From contig NZ_CP119988.1 in the NCBI RefSeq assembly GCF_029338515.1, positions 4,526,001 through 4,590,000 of the forward strand: a DNA stretch of 64,000 nucleotides, written 5' to 3'. This document shows, piece after piece, positions 1-9,142 of this stretch. A program made the translations under genes and the position numbers. Within the stretch, counting starts at the first letter, position 1. Every line of letters begins with the position of its first letter. The notes under the pieces were generated by a model, which worked only from the letters and a program-made list of their open reading frames with translations, did no database searches and was not told the origin of the DNA. This stretch comes from Haloglomus litoreum (GTDB lineage: Archaea > Halobacteriota > Halobacteria > Halobacteriales > Haloarculaceae).

Positions 1-502
1 GGTCACCGGTGGCGTACTGGAGCGCGTAGTTGGTCGCCTTGGCCTTGCCGCCGCCGGGCTCGTCCCGCTCGACGGCCTTGACGGCGTCGTACTCGGCGCC
101 GTAGCGCTCGGCGATGGCGCCCGTGCGGTCGGTGGAGTCGGCCTCGTAGCAGACGACGATCTCCAGGCGCTCCCGCGGGTACTCCAGCGCGAGCGCGGCC
201 TCGATGGTGTCCGCGAGGACGGGCTCCTCGTTGTACGCCGGGATGACGACGCTCACCAGCGGCAGGTCGTCGGGGAGGTCACCCGGGGGCTCGGTCCGCG
301 CGAACGCGAGCAGCGAGCTGAGGTACGTCCGACCGACGAGTCCCAGCAGCAGCACCAGCAGGACCGTCCGGAGGGTCCGCTCGTAGGCGACGGAGACCAG
401 CGCGGGGAGGGTGAGGGCACCGACCAGCGCGGCTGCCGTCAGGCCGTAGACCAGGGCCTTGCGGAGGGAGACGCCGGCCGCATCCGCCGTCTTGACTTTC
501 AT
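1..502 (-). CDS. Glycosyltransferase family 2, 3' part cut off by the window edge
   Basis: The gene starts with ATG at 502-500 and runs off the left edge, so only about 167 N-terminal residues are visible. Two hydrophobic segments near residues 12-32 and 42-60 suggest a membrane-anchored enzyme. A GT-A type nucleotide-sugar domain follows: PLVSVVIPAYNEE, then IVVCYEADSTDRTG and GGGKAKATNYAL, the usual GT2 order. The family transfers a sugar from an activated donor, typically at the inner face of the membrane. The acceptor cannot be read from the sequence. The gene diverges from a GT39-like transferase, which suggests surface-glycan synthesis. A TATA-like ACTATGGG (minus strand) lies about 27 nt before the ATG. 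Confidence 0.85.
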   Translation of the reverse strand, partial: MKVKTADAAGVSLRKALVYGLTAAALVGALTLPALVSVAYERTLRTVLLVLLLGLVGRTYLSSLLAFARTEPPGDLPDDLPLVSVVIPAYNEEPVLADTIEAALALEYPRERLEIVVCYEADSTDRTGAIAERYGAEYDAVKAVERDEPGGGKAKATNYALQYATGD

Positions 503-712
503 TGCCGTTGATATTTCCGTCGCGGCCCATAGTGGTTTTCATACGACCCCGAGAGTACGCTCTCCGCGTCGGTTTCCCCGGGATGCGCCGCCACGACGCC
601 GACCGGCTCTGGCACCCACCGGAGGCATCGTCCCGTGATATCGGCCGGCACACCGGGGATGGCAGCCCCGTTCCGCGTCGTTCATGGGTGTGCCGGCCTC
701 GGGTCCACCCGG

Positions 713-2410
713 ATGGGTCGCTTCACACGCCGCCGTGCGCGCCGGTGGCTCGCCCGTTGCTGGGGGCGGGCCGCCGCAGCGGCGCGCGCACAGCCCGCCC
801 ACGCGCTCGCGCTCGCGCTCGTCACGGCCGCCGGCGTCGCGCTGCGGCTGTACGGGCTCGGCGCCGAGAGCTTCTGGATCGACGAGGCCATCACCGCCAC
901 CCTGATCGAGCGGTCCGGCCCGCTGGAGCTGGTCACGGTGGTCCCTCGCGAGCAGCCGCACCTCCCACCGTACTACGTCCTCCTCGACCTCTGGGCCGGC
1001 GTCGTCGGGCGGGGTGACGCCGCGCTCCGTGCGCTCTCGGCACTGTTCGGCGTCGCCACGCTCCCCTTCGTCTACGGCGTCGGGCGGCGGCTGTTCGACC
1101 GCCGCGTCGGCCTGCTCGCGCTCGCGCTGACCGCGGGCTCGCGGATACAGCTCTACTACGCCCAGGAGGCCCGGATGTACGCGATGCTGACCGCCCTGAC
1201 CGTGGCCTCGTACTACTGCCTGCTGCGGCGCGACGAGCCGCGCTGGGCGGCCGGCTACGTCGTCACCGCGGCCGGCGCGGCCTACGTCCACCCGTTCGGT
1301 GGCCTCGGCGTGCTGGGGGGACTCGCCTACCTCGCGCTCGCCGCCCGGCTCGACGCTCGCGGCCGCCGTTCGAGCGAGTGGCCGGGCATCGCCGGCGACC
1401 GGCGTGCGCCCGCCCTCGTCGGGCTGGCGCTCGTCCCGCTGGTCGTCGCGGCGGCCCGCGAGTTCGCCGTCGGCTTCGAGCTGACCTACCTCTCGCGCCC
1501 GGGGGTCGACGAGGTCGCCCGCTCCCTGCTCGCCTTCTTCGGGTCGTGGCCCACGCCGGGCGTCGGTGTCGCCGTCGGCGCCCTGCTCGCGCTCCTCGCC
1601 GTCGCCGCGTTCACCCGGCTCGCCGTGGCCGCGATGGGCCGCCGCCCCCCCACGCGTGGGGTCGGCGCGACGCTCCTCCTCGCGTGCTGGGCGGCCGTCC
1701 CCGTCGCCGTCCTCGTGGCCGCCTCGCACCTCCTGACGCCGGTGTTCTGGTACCGGTACGCGCTGCCGGCGGCGCCGGCCTGCTACCTGCTGGTCGCCCA
1801 CGGTGGCGTGTGGCTGACCGACCGTGCGGCGGCGTGGCTCGCCGCCCGACGGTCGACCGACACCGGGACGGTGACGGCCACGGACGGCGGGCGCCGCCGC
1901 CTCGCACTCGTGCTCCGGGCGGCGCTCGCGCTCGTGCTCGTCTGCTCGCTGGTCCCCTCGGTCGCGGCCTACCACACGACCGACGGGAAGGACCAGTGGG
2001 AGGAGGCCGTCGGCGCCGTCGAGTCACGCGCCGACCCGGGGGACCTCGTCCTGGTGGATGGCTGTCTCATGCGGCTCGGCTACGACCGCTATCGGGAACG
2101 TGAGGACCTCGCGGTCAGGGGCGTCATCGACGTGGAGTCGGCGATGGGGGTGAGCGAGACCCCACCCGCGGTCGTCGCACGGGCGGTCCGCAACCGCTCG
2201 ACCGTCTGGACGGTCCTGGCGCACGTCTCCGACCGCGAGGAGCACCGCCTCCGTGACATCGTCCGGGAGACCCATCGCCCGGCGTGGAACGGGTCGTACG
2301 TCTCCATCGAGGTGACCCGCTACGAGCGCCGCACCACGGCCGAGCGCGGGGTCGCGAACGGCTCGCTCCCCTCGCGGTCGGCGTTCGACTGCCGGAACCA
2401 CCTGCTCTGA
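713..2410 (+). CDS. GT39/PMT-like membrane glycosyltransferase (GT-C fold)
   Basis: A polytopic protein of about 565 residues. A basic N-terminus is followed by roughly ten hydrophobic segments and a soluble C-terminal tail of about 130 residues. The first extracytoplasmic loop carries the acidic pair of GT-C enzymes (SFWIDEAITATL, Asp57-Glu58). The second conserved loop has YYAQEARMYAM near residues 149-159. This family moves sugars from lipid-linked donors on the outer face of the membrane. The start is uncertain: GTG at 635 and ATG at 659 are in frame upstream. I chose ATG at 713 because the charged MGRFTRRRARRW stretch directly precedes the first membrane helix. A sulfatase-like gene starts 51 nt downstream on the same strand. 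Confidence 0.8.
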   Translation: MGRFTRRRARRWLARCWGRAAAAARAQPAHALALALVTAAGVALRLYGLGAESFWIDEAITATLIERSGPLELVTVVPREQPHLPPYYVLLDLWAGVVGRGDAALRALSALFGVATLPFVYGVGRRLFDRRVGLLALALTAGSRIQLYYAQEARMYAMLTALTVASYYCLLRRDEPRWAAGYVVTAAGAAYVHPFGGLGVLGGLAYLALAARLDARGRRSSEWPGIAGDRRAPALVGLALVPLVVAAAREFAVGFELTYLSRPGVDEVARSLLAFFGSWPTPGVGVAVGALLALLAVAAFTRLAVAAMGRRPPTRGVGATLLLACWAAVPVAVLVAASHLLTPVFWYRYALPAAPACYLLVAHGGVWLTDRAAAWLAARRSTDTGTVTATDGGRRRLALVLRAALALVLVCSLVPSVAAYHTTDGKDQWEEAVGAVESRADPGDLVLVDGCLMRLGYDRYREREDLAVRGVIDVESAMGVSETPPAVVARAVRNRSTVWTVLAHVSDREEHRLRDIVRETHRPAWNGSYVSIEVTRYERRTTAERGVANGSLPSRSAFDCRNHLL

Positions 2411-2461
2411 GGCCGGGGCGCTTCGCCGGGACTATCCGCTCGCCACGCCTCCGTCCGGCCG

Positions 2462-3889
2462 ATGCGCGACGTGGTGCTCGTGACCGTCGACTCGCTGCGG
2501 GCGGACACGGTCGGGTTCATGGCCGACCGGGCGCCCGACACGCCGGCCCTCGATTCGCTCGCGGCCCACCCGGCGACGACGGTCGCGACGCGGGCGTTCT
2601 CCGTCGGGAGCTACACGAAGATGGCGTTCCCCGGCATCCTGACCGGGACCAGCCCCCGTGCGTACGGCGGCGAGGAGTCGCTGGCCGGGCGGCCCCACGT
2701 CGCCGAAGCCTTCGCCGACGCCGACTACCGGACGGGCGCCTTCCACTCGGTCGGCTACCTCTCGCTGGGCACCGGCTACGAGCGCGGCTTCGACCACTTC
2801 GACGACGGCATCCACGACCCGGCGGCCGTCGCCGGCCGCCACGACGCGGACGACGGTGATGGCGAGGAGGCGACCGACGCGGCCGGGGCGGCCGCCGGCC
2901 CCGTCGCCCGGCTCAAGCGGCTCGCCCGCCGACTCCCGGACGATTCCCTGCCGGCCCGCGCGCTCCGCCGGGGATACGGCGAGGCCCGCTGGCTCTCGAT
3001 GTGGGCCGGCAGCGAGCCGTACACCGCCGCGGCCGAGTTGACCGACCGCGCCCTCGACTGGCTCGGCCGCGCCGACGGGCCGCACTTCTGCTGGCTGCAC
3101 TACATGGACCCGCACGTCCCCTACCTCCCGCGCGAGGGGACCGTCTCCGAGGGCGTCTCCCGGCGGCGCGCGGTCCAGTTGATGCGCCGCTCGGAGGGCA
3201 ACGACCCGGACGCCATGAGCGACACCGACATGCGTGACTTCCGGCGGCTGTACCACGGCGAGACGGCGTACCTCGACCGCCACCTCGGGCGCCTGTTCGA
3301 GGGGCTGGAGGCGCTGGACGACCCGCTGGTCGTCCTGTGCTCGGACCACGGCGATGCCTTCGGCGAGCACGGGCTGCTCCGGCACGGCGGCCCGCCGCTG
3401 GGGTCGCTCGTCCACGTCCCCTGTCTCGTCCACGACCGCGGCGGCGGGGAGCGTCCCGACGAGGTCCGGACGCCGGTCTCGGCAGTCGACCTCGTGCCGA
3501 CGCTGCTGGACGGGGCCGGCCTCCCGGGCGACGACCGGCTCGTCGGGCGCTCCGTGTTCGCCCTGCCGGCCGACGGCGACCGGACGGTGTTCGCCTATCG
3601 GGGCAACCCGGAGGCGACGCCGTACCACGTCACCGCCATCGACGGCGACCGGCAGGTCGTCCGGCGGCTGTTCGCCCCCGACGGCACCCGAGACGGGACG
3701 GAGACGGGCTACCGGCTCGGGACCAGCACCGCCGAGCGGGTCGACGAGCCGGCGCCCGACCTCTCGGCCGCCATCGACGACCACCTGGCCGACCTCGACA
3801 CGACGGCGGGCGACGACGACCGCCACGAGCCCTCGACGGCCGTCGAGGAGCGGCTGGCGCGGCTGGGGTACCGGGACCGCGACCTCTGA
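2462..3889 (+). CDS. Sulfatase-like hydrolase/transferase (alkaline phosphatase superfamily)
   Basis: A 475-residue soluble protein. The N-terminus DVVLVTVDSLRAD gives the first metal-binding Asp (Asp10). HYMDPHVPY lies near 213-221, and SDHGDAFGEHG at 294-304 supplies the C-terminal metal ligands. The nucleophile region reads GSYTKMAFPGILTG (residues 49-62). It lacks the C/S-x-P-S-R signature needed for formylglycine, so Thr52 or a nearby Ser may be the nucleophile, as in phosphoglycerol-transferase relatives. Head-group transfer or phosphodiester cleavage is therefore as likely as sulfate ester hydrolysis. No signal peptide is visible. Its place after a GT39-like gene points to modification of a surface glycan or lipid. 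Confidence 0.8.
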   Translation: MRDVVLVTVDSLRADTVGFMADRAPDTPALDSLAAHPATTVATRAFSVGSYTKMAFPGILTGTSPRAYGGEESLAGRPHVAEAFADADYRTGAFHSVGYLSLGTGYERGFDHFDDGIHDPAAVAGRHDADDGDGEEATDAAGAAAGPVARLKRLARRLPDDSLPARALRRGYGEARWLSMWAGSEPYTAAAELTDRALDWLGRADGPHFCWLHYMDPHVPYLPREGTVSEGVSRRRAVQLMRRSEGNDPDAMSDTDMRDFRRLYHGETAYLDRHLGRLFEGLEALDDPLVVLCSDHGDAFGEHGLLRHGGPPLGSLVHVPCLVHDRGGGERPDEVRTPVSAVDLVPTLLDGAGLPGDDRLVGRSVFALPADGDRTVFAYRGNPEATPYHVTAIDGDRQVVRRLFAPDGTRDGTETGYRLGTSTAERVDEPAPDLSAAIDDHLADLDTTAGDDDRHEPSTAVEERLARLGYRDRDL

Positions 3890-3914
3890 GCGCGGGGCGT
3901 CCCGGCAGCGCGCG

Positions 3915-5915
3915 TCACTCCCCGTCCCCGGCCTCGAACTTCGCGAGCAGGTCGTCGTAGAACGCTCCGTCGCCGTTCGCGCCGTCCCGGGCCAGCTTCT
4001 CGACGATGAGTTCGGGCGTCGAGCGCGCGAGGTGGTTCTTCCTCGGCGACCGGTTCACCACGAGTTCCCCGTCCTCCAGGCCGACGGCCTCGATGCCGTC
4101 GACGGTCACGTCGATGGCGCACTCGGCGCGGATCTCGGCGGCGAGGTGCGAGACGAAGACGGCCGTGGAGTCGCCCTCGGCGAGCGCCTCGAGGATGCCC
4201 GCGATGATCACGGCCGAGGCGCCGGGTTCCGTGATGGACTCCAGTTCGTCCACGAGGACGAGCCGGCGGTCCTCGCCGGCGACGAGGTCGCCGAACTCCC
4301 GCAGCGTCGCCTCGAACGCGCCCGCGTCGAGGGTACCCTGGGATTTGGCCTGGTAGTGCAGCGCCTCGAACCGCTCCAGTTCCGCACGCTCGGCCGGGAC
4401 CGGGAGGCCCATCTGCCCGAGAACGACCGTCAGCCCCACGAGGTCCAGCGTCGAGGTCTTCCCGCCGGAGTTGACCCCCGAGAGGAGCGCCACGCCCGCG
4501 ACACCGTAGTCGACGGGTTCGACCGCGTCGAACGGCACGTCCAGCAGCGGCGACCGTCCGCCCTCGATGGTGAAACCGTCGCCGTCCGCCGCGAAGGTCG
4601 GCATCGTGCAGTCGAAGTCGCGGGCGAAGCGCGCCACGGCGAGTTCGACGTCCAGTTCGAGTGCGGCGTCGACGAGTTCGTGCGCGGGGTCGCGCAGGTC
4701 CGCCAGCCGCTCGGCGAGGTCGCGCTTGCGCGCCGTGGCGCGGCGGTCGCGCGCCGCCGTGAGTTCCTCCCGGAGCCGGGAGACGGCGCGCTCGTCGTGC
4801 TCGACGGGGAAGGTCGGGTCGTCGCCGAACGCCCGCCGGGCGAGGTCGGCGTAGTCCTCCAGCCCGAGCGCGTCGACGAGGTGGTCGCGGGCGGCATCGA
4901 CGGCGGCGGCGTACTCGTCGGCGAGTTCCCGTTCGAGCAGCGAGTCGACGCCCGCGCCGCGCTCGACCAGCGAGAGCAGATCCGCGCCCTCGACCGTGAC
5001 GTCCTGGTCCTCGATGGCCTCGCGGAGGCGGTCGTTGGCCATGTTCTCGGCCATCGACACCGCGGCGTCGAGGTCGTCGACGGCGTCGACCAGCCGCCGG
5101 AGCTGCTCGTCGCCCGCGACGGTGCCGTCCTCGTTGAGTTCGGCCAGTGCCGCCTCCAGGGCGTCCGGGTCGAGCGGCACGTCGAGGTCGGCGGTCCGGG
5201 CGACGGCGGCGGCCGCCCGGAGCGGGTCGCGGTTCCGTGCGAAGAAGGCCAGTGTCCGCTCGGGGACGACGCTCGCCGGGTCCTCCAGCGCCCGCGGTTC
5301 GACGCGCACGTCGCCCTCCACCTCGACGCCGGCGAACTGCTCGTCCAGCACGACGACCGTGGAGTAGCCCCGTGCGAGTTCGGCGATGGCGCGCGCGTCG
5401 TCGACGAGTTCGACGCTCATCTCGGGGATGGCGTCCCGTGCGGCCGAGTACGTCTCGGCGTCGCTCGTCGCGAGACAGCGGTCCCGGACCCGCACGTCGC
5501 CGGGCTGTTCGAGCGGCTCGACGCCAGAGAGCGCCTCCAGCACCTCGGGGTCGGGCTCGCGGGCCATCGCGCGCTCGGCGAACTCCCGGACCTCGGCGAT
5601 GCGTGACTCGCTCGCGGAGGGGTAGAGCGTCTCCAGCCGGCGGGCGGCGTAGTCGGTGACGGCGCGGTCCTGCAGCAGGTCGAGCGCGTCGCGGTGCAGC
5701 TCCCGGGCGCGGTCGGTCGCGAGGAACTCGCCGTCGTCGCCGTGGCGATGCCGGATGGCGGCCCGAGCGATGCGGGCCGCGCGGCCGTCGCTGATACCCG
5801 GCGCGCGGGCGATGGCGGCCACGTCGCCCGCTTCGAGGGCGGCCTCGGGGTCGTCCAGTTCGGCGAGGCGGTCGGCGGTCTTCTCGCCGACGCCCGGCAC
5901 CTCGCGTACGTCCAT
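3915..5915 (-). CDS. MutS-family ATPase with N-terminal helix-hairpin-helix motifs
   Basis: About 666 residues from ATG at 5915. Two helix-hairpin-helix repeats open the protein (VREVPGVGEKTADRL and APGISDGRAARIARAAI, residues 1-55). A long helical core follows, then a MutS-type ABC ATPase domain. Its Walker A is SGVNSGGKTST (479-489), Walker B is LVLVDELES, and a late FVSHLAAEI carries a switch His. There is no MutS1 mismatch-recognition domain, so this is not canonical MutS. It fits the archaeal MutS5/MutS2-like group, thought to act on branched or recombining DNA. An in-frame ATG at 5936 is possible, but a TATA-like GTTTTGGG about 27 nt before 5915 supports the shorter form. Confidence 0.85.
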   Translation of the reverse strand: MDVREVPGVGEKTADRLAELDDPEAALEAGDVAAIARAPGISDGRAARIARAAIRHRHGDDGEFLATDRARELHRDALDLLQDRAVTDYAARRLETLYPSASESRIAEVREFAERAMAREPDPEVLEALSGVEPLEQPGDVRVRDRCLATSDAETYSAARDAIPEMSVELVDDARAIAELARGYSTVVVLDEQFAGVEVEGDVRVEPRALEDPASVVPERTLAFFARNRDPLRAAAAVARTADLDVPLDPDALEAALAELNEDGTVAGDEQLRRLVDAVDDLDAAVSMAENMANDRLREAIEDQDVTVEGADLLSLVERGAGVDSLLERELADEYAAAVDAARDHLVDALGLEDYADLARRAFGDDPTFPVEHDERAVSRLREELTAARDRRATARKRDLAERLADLRDPAHELVDAALELDVELAVARFARDFDCTMPTFAADGDGFTIEGGRSPLLDVPFDAVEPVDYGVAGVALLSGVNSGGKTSTLDLVGLTVVLGQMGLPVPAERAELERFEALHYQAKSQGTLDAGAFEATLREFGDLVAGEDRRLVLVDELESITEPGASAVIIAGILEALAEGDSTAVFVSHLAAEIRAECAIDVTVDGIEAVGLEDGELVVNRSPRKNHLARSTPELIVEKLARDGANGDGAFYDDLLAKFEAGDGE

Positions 5916-6010
5916 TGCTGGCTTGGGCGTCGGCACGGCCCAAAACGGTAGCGGGTCCCGGCGGCGCCGGGCGGCCTCGCGGGAGCGTCGTTACCTGAGG
6001 CCAGGGCGCG

Positions 6011-6020
6011 AGAGTATATC
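6011..6020 (+). promoter_or_regulatory. TATA box of the Bat-like regulator
   Basis: TATATC at 6015-6020 is the only AT-rich stretch here. It is centred about 27 nt before GTG at 6044, the usual distance for a leaderless haloarchaeal gene, so it supports that start codon. Confidence 0.6.
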
Positions 6021-6043
6021 TCTCTCGGGCGGCTACGGCCCGT

Positions 6044-6706
6044 GTGAGTGTCTTCGCCCGCTTCCATCTCCCGGTCGGCGAGTTCGCCCTGGCCGACGCC
6101 CTCGGGCACGCGGCGGGCGCCCGGGTCGAGCTCGTCCGGGTCACCATCACCCGGGAGGTGCTGACGCCGTACTTCTGGGCGACGGCCGAGGACCTGTCAG
6201 CCTTCCACGATGCGCTCCTGGCCGACGGCTCCGTCTCGGCCGTGACGCTCGTCGGCAGGTTCGCCGACGTGCGGCTCTACCGGGTGGCCTGGGCGGACGC
6301 GGTCGAGGCGCGGTACGCTGACCTGCGGGCCTCCGTCCTGGGGACCGTCGGGACCGCCGAGGGCTGGGTGTTCCGCGTCCAGTTCCCCGACCGCGACGCG
6401 CTCGCGGCGTTCCGGGACCGCTTCGCCGACGCGGGCGTCTCCTTCACCGTCCGCTCGCTGACCGACCTCGACTCGCCCCCCTCGGGGCTCCAGTACGGCC
6501 TGACGCCGAAGCAGAGCGAGGCCATCCTCGCGGCCTGGGAGCTGGGCTACTACCGGAAGCCCCGCGAGGCCACCCTCGCCGACGTGGCGGCCGACCTGGA
6601 CATCTCCCAGCAGGCACTCTCGGACCGACTCCAGCGCGGCCACGAGACGCTCGTCCGCAACACCGTCGTCGCCCCGTCACCGCTCCAGCCCGACGGGAGT
6701 AGATAA
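6044..6706 (+). CDS. Bacterio-opsin-activator-type HTH regulator
   Basis: A 220-residue protein with a GTG start. The first 150 residues match the N-terminal sensor-like part of haloarchaeal Bat-type regulators (repeated short beta segments such as WVFRVQFPDRDALAAFRDRF). The C-terminus is an HTH_10 domain: GLTPKQSEAILAAWELGYY, then TLADVAADLDISQQALSDRLQRGHE, the typical recognition helix. No PAS or GAF domain is attached, so this is the short form. The family binds DNA as a transcriptional activator; neither target nor signal can be read here. It starts 128 nt from the divergent MutS-like gene and is followed by a histidine kinase in the same direction. Confidence 0.85.
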   Translation: MSVFARFHLPVGEFALADALGHAAGARVELVRVTITREVLTPYFWATAEDLSAFHDALLADGSVSAVTLVGRFADVRLYRVAWADAVEARYADLRASVLGTVGTAEGWVFRVQFPDRDALAAFRDRFADAGVSFTVRSLTDLDSPPSGLQYGLTPKQSEAILAAWELGYYRKPREATLADVAADLDISQQALSDRLQRGHETLVRNTVVAPSPLQPDGSR

Positions 6707-6733
6707 AGGACGGTGGGTAACTGGTGCATACCT

Positions 6734-7807
6734 ATGCTGGTTGGTAGCGTTGGTACCGCCGGTGATGATCCGATGCCGATGGAAGAAGAGCGCCACGGAG
6801 ACGACCGGGTGAGGGGCGAGACACGGGCCGAACGCCTCACGGGTGGGATGGCGGGCTACGCCATCTTCATGTGCGACCCCGACGGCGAGATCGAGTCCTG
6901 GCCCGCCACGGCGACGGAACTCTACGGGTACACGTACGAGGCTCTCGTCGGCCGACCGCTCCGGACGCTCTGGGCCGACGAGCGGACGGCCCCCGACGAG
7001 GTGGCGGACCTCCTCTCGGAGGCCCGCCACGCCCCCGTCGAGGCGGAGGGGTGGCACGTCCGCGCCGACGGGGAGGTGTTCTGGGCGACCTGTGCGATCT
7101 CCCCCATCGAGAACGCCGCGTTCCACGGCTACGGCGTCGTCTGCCAGGACACGACCGATCGCAAGCAGTACGAGCGGATGCTCGAACGGCAGAACGACCG
7201 CCTCAAGGAGTTCACCGACATCCTCAGCCACGACCTCCGGAACCCGCTCAACGTCATCACCGGCCGGCTCCAGCTGTACGAGGAGACCGGCGAACCGGAG
7301 CACATCGAGGAGATCCGCCGGACGACCGACCGGATGGAGCGGCTCATCGACGACCTCCTGCGGGTCGCCCGACAGGGTGACGTGGTCGAGGACCCGGAAC
7401 CGGTCGACCTCGAACGCGTCGTGGCCGTCGCCCGCGAGGGGACGATGCACGACCGGGCGACCCTGGAGTACGTGGCGGTGCCACGGCTGATGGCCGAGGA
7501 GGACCGCCTCGTCGAACTGTTCGAGAACCTGCTTCGCAACGCTACGGAGCACGGTGGCGCGGCCGTCTCCGTCGTCGTCGGGCCGATGGAGGACGGGTTC
7601 TTCGTCGCCGACGACGGCCCCGGCATCCCCGAGACCGAGCGGGAGCGGGTGTTCGACCACGGCTACACCACGAACCCGGACGGCTCGGGGTTCGGCCTCT
7701 CGGTCGTGCGCACGGTCGTCGGCGCCCACGGCTGGGACGTGGCCGTCACCGAGGGCGAGGGCGGCGGCGCCCGCTTCGAGGTCACGGGTATCGAGTTCGT
7801 CGAGTGA
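6734..7807 (+). CDS. PAS-domain sensor histidine kinase
   Basis: About 357 residues with no membrane segment, so a soluble sensor. A PAS domain spans roughly 33-143 (AGYAIFMCDPDGEIESW to GYGVVCQDTTDRKQYE). The HisKA region follows with the phospho-acceptor in DILSHDLRNPLN (His166). The ATPase domain has the N box ENLLRNATEHGG (near 269), G1 DDGPGIPE (near 294) and G2 GSGFGLSVV (near 317), so the kinase looks complete. I chose ATG at 6734 because GATAAAGG lies about 28 nt upstream; ATG at 6773 is an alternative. No receiver-domain partner is adjacent, which is common in haloarchaea. Confidence 0.9.
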   Translation: MLVGSVGTAGDDPMPMEEERHGDDRVRGETRAERLTGGMAGYAIFMCDPDGEIESWPATATELYGYTYEALVGRPLRTLWADERTAPDEVADLLSEARHAPVEAEGWHVRADGEVFWATCAISPIENAAFHGYGVVCQDTTDRKQYERMLERQNDRLKEFTDILSHDLRNPLNVITGRLQLYEETGEPEHIEEIRRTTDRMERLIDDLLRVARQGDVVEDPEPVDLERVVAVAREGTMHDRATLEYVAVPRLMAEEDRLVELFENLLRNATEHGGAAVSVVVGPMEDGFFVADDGPGIPETERERVFDHGYTTNPDGSGFGLSVVRTVVGAHGWDVAVTEGEGGGARFEVTGIEFVE

Positions 7808-7922
7808 ACCGCGACCACTCGCTCACCGCACCGTCCCGCGGCCGGGGCCAACCGGCCGGGAGCCCACCTCGCGAAGTACCGCTCGGGACATCGGTTTTCC
7901 GTCCGCGACCCGTACTCGAACC

Positions 7923-8630
7923 ATGCCCGATTCCATCCCCGACACCGTGACCGATGCGCTCGCGGACGTGCCCGTCGAGGGAGCGACGGCCCTGGAGGCC
8001 GGTGCCGGGGTCGGCAACGGGACGGCCGGGCTGCTGGCCGCCGGCGCGGAGACCGTGTACTCCGTGACGGACGAGGCCGACCACGCCCGGACGGTCCGTG
8101 AGCGCTGCCCCGGCGCGAGCGCCCTCCAGGCCGACCTCCGAGCGGTCCCGCTCCCGGACGACACTATCGACGTGGTGCTGGCCCACGGACTGTTCAACGT
8201 CCTGCCGAACGAGACGGCCGCGGCGGTCGCCACCGAGTTGACGCGGGTCGTCGCCCCCGGCGGCTGGCTCGTGCTCGACGACTACGACCCGCACCCGCCC
8301 GACTCCCGGATCCGGCGGCTGTACGCCGTCGAGAACGCACTGGCGGAGCTCGCCCGGGCACGACCGGCCTACGTGTTCCACCCGGCGGAGGAACTCCGCG
8401 CCCTGTTCACCGGCCACGGGTGGATCCACGAGCGGACAGCGACGTTGCTCGACCCGGTGCCGTGGACCCACGAACATATGCAGGCGCACGCCGACGCGGC
8501 GCGGCGGGCCGCGACGGCCGTCCCGGACGAGCTCGCCGACCCGCTGCTCGAACGGGCCGAACGGTTGGCCGCCGAGGGGGAGGACCCGACGGGCCGGATG
8601 TACTCGCTGGCACTGCGCTACGACGAGTGA
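7923..8630 (+). CDS. SAM-dependent methyltransferase (class I fold)
   Basis: 235 residues. Motif I is ALEAGAGVGNGTAGLL (about 22-37), the acidic end of strand 2 is VYSVTDEADHARTV, motif II/III is DDTIDVVLAHGLFNVL, and VVAPGGWLVLDDYDP is the post-motif strand of SAM methyltransferases. The C-terminal 80 residues probably bind the substrate, which is not recognisable. GTTTTCC lies about 27 nt before the ATG, so the gene probably has its own promoter. The gene after it points the other way. Confidence 0.8.
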   Translation: MPDSIPDTVTDALADVPVEGATALEAGAGVGNGTAGLLAAGAETVYSVTDEADHARTVRERCPGASALQADLRAVPLPDDTIDVVLAHGLFNVLPNETAAAVATELTRVVAPGGWLVLDDYDPHPPDSRIRRLYAVENALAELARARPAYVFHPAEELRALFTGHGWIHERTATLLDPVPWTHEHMQAHADAARRAATAVPDELADPLLERAERLAAEGEDPTGRMYSLALRYDE

Positions 8631-8779
8631 CGGCACCGGTTCGGCCCCTGTCCATCGTCTCGGCCGCGGGCACCGGAACCGCCCGGGCGGGACGGTCGGG
8701 TGCCGGAGCGGTCGCGCCCGCGGGGAGGAGTAACTCGCCATCGGAGCCGGCACCGCCGGAGGGGCCGCCGACCGTCGAA

Positions 8780-8989
8780 CTACCGGCCACTCGAATCGCT
8801 TGCTGGCTCGGTTCGCTCGTTCCGCCGGAACAGCGGGCCGACCAGCCCGAGGAGGACCACGAGCAGTCCGGCCATCACGACGATCGCCCCGCCTACCGAG
8901 TACCCCTGGACGGCCTCCACGACGCTGTTGAGGCCGCCGACGAGGATGAGTGCGATGCCGAACAGCTGGAGCCTGAGGGCGGCCGTCAT
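8780..8989 (-). CDS. Small two-helix membrane protein, unknown function
   Basis: 69 residues from ATG at 8989 (a GTG lies one codon upstream). Two hydrophobic segments, about 8-24 and 33-53, are separated by a short loop (SVVEAVQGYSVGG). A polar tail RRNERTEPASDSSGR follows. The composition is typical of small haloarchaeal membrane proteins. I do not recognise a family, and it converges with the preceding methyltransferase gene. Codon use and clean hydrophobicity support a real gene. Confidence 0.55.
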   Translation of the reverse strand: MTAALRLQLFGIALILVGGLNSVVEAVQGYSVGGAIVVMAGLLVVLLGLVGPLFRRNERTEPASDSSGR

Positions 8990-9142
8990 CACCAGGGAAC
9001 CCGTCCGCCGGCACTAAACCTCCCCTGATTCGAGAACGGCGGTGCAGGCGGGGGGGGTCCCGTCCGGCCCGACAGCGAGGGACTTGAGATGCCGTCCATA
9101 GCGGGGGAAACGGGTAGGAGGAGTGGCGCCAACGGATAGCCC

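Noticed and set aside
539-1975. Long minus-strand frame across the GT39-like gene
   Set aside because: It is low-complexity Arg/Asp/Gly sequence antisense to a gene with recognisable motifs, so it is a high-GC artefact.
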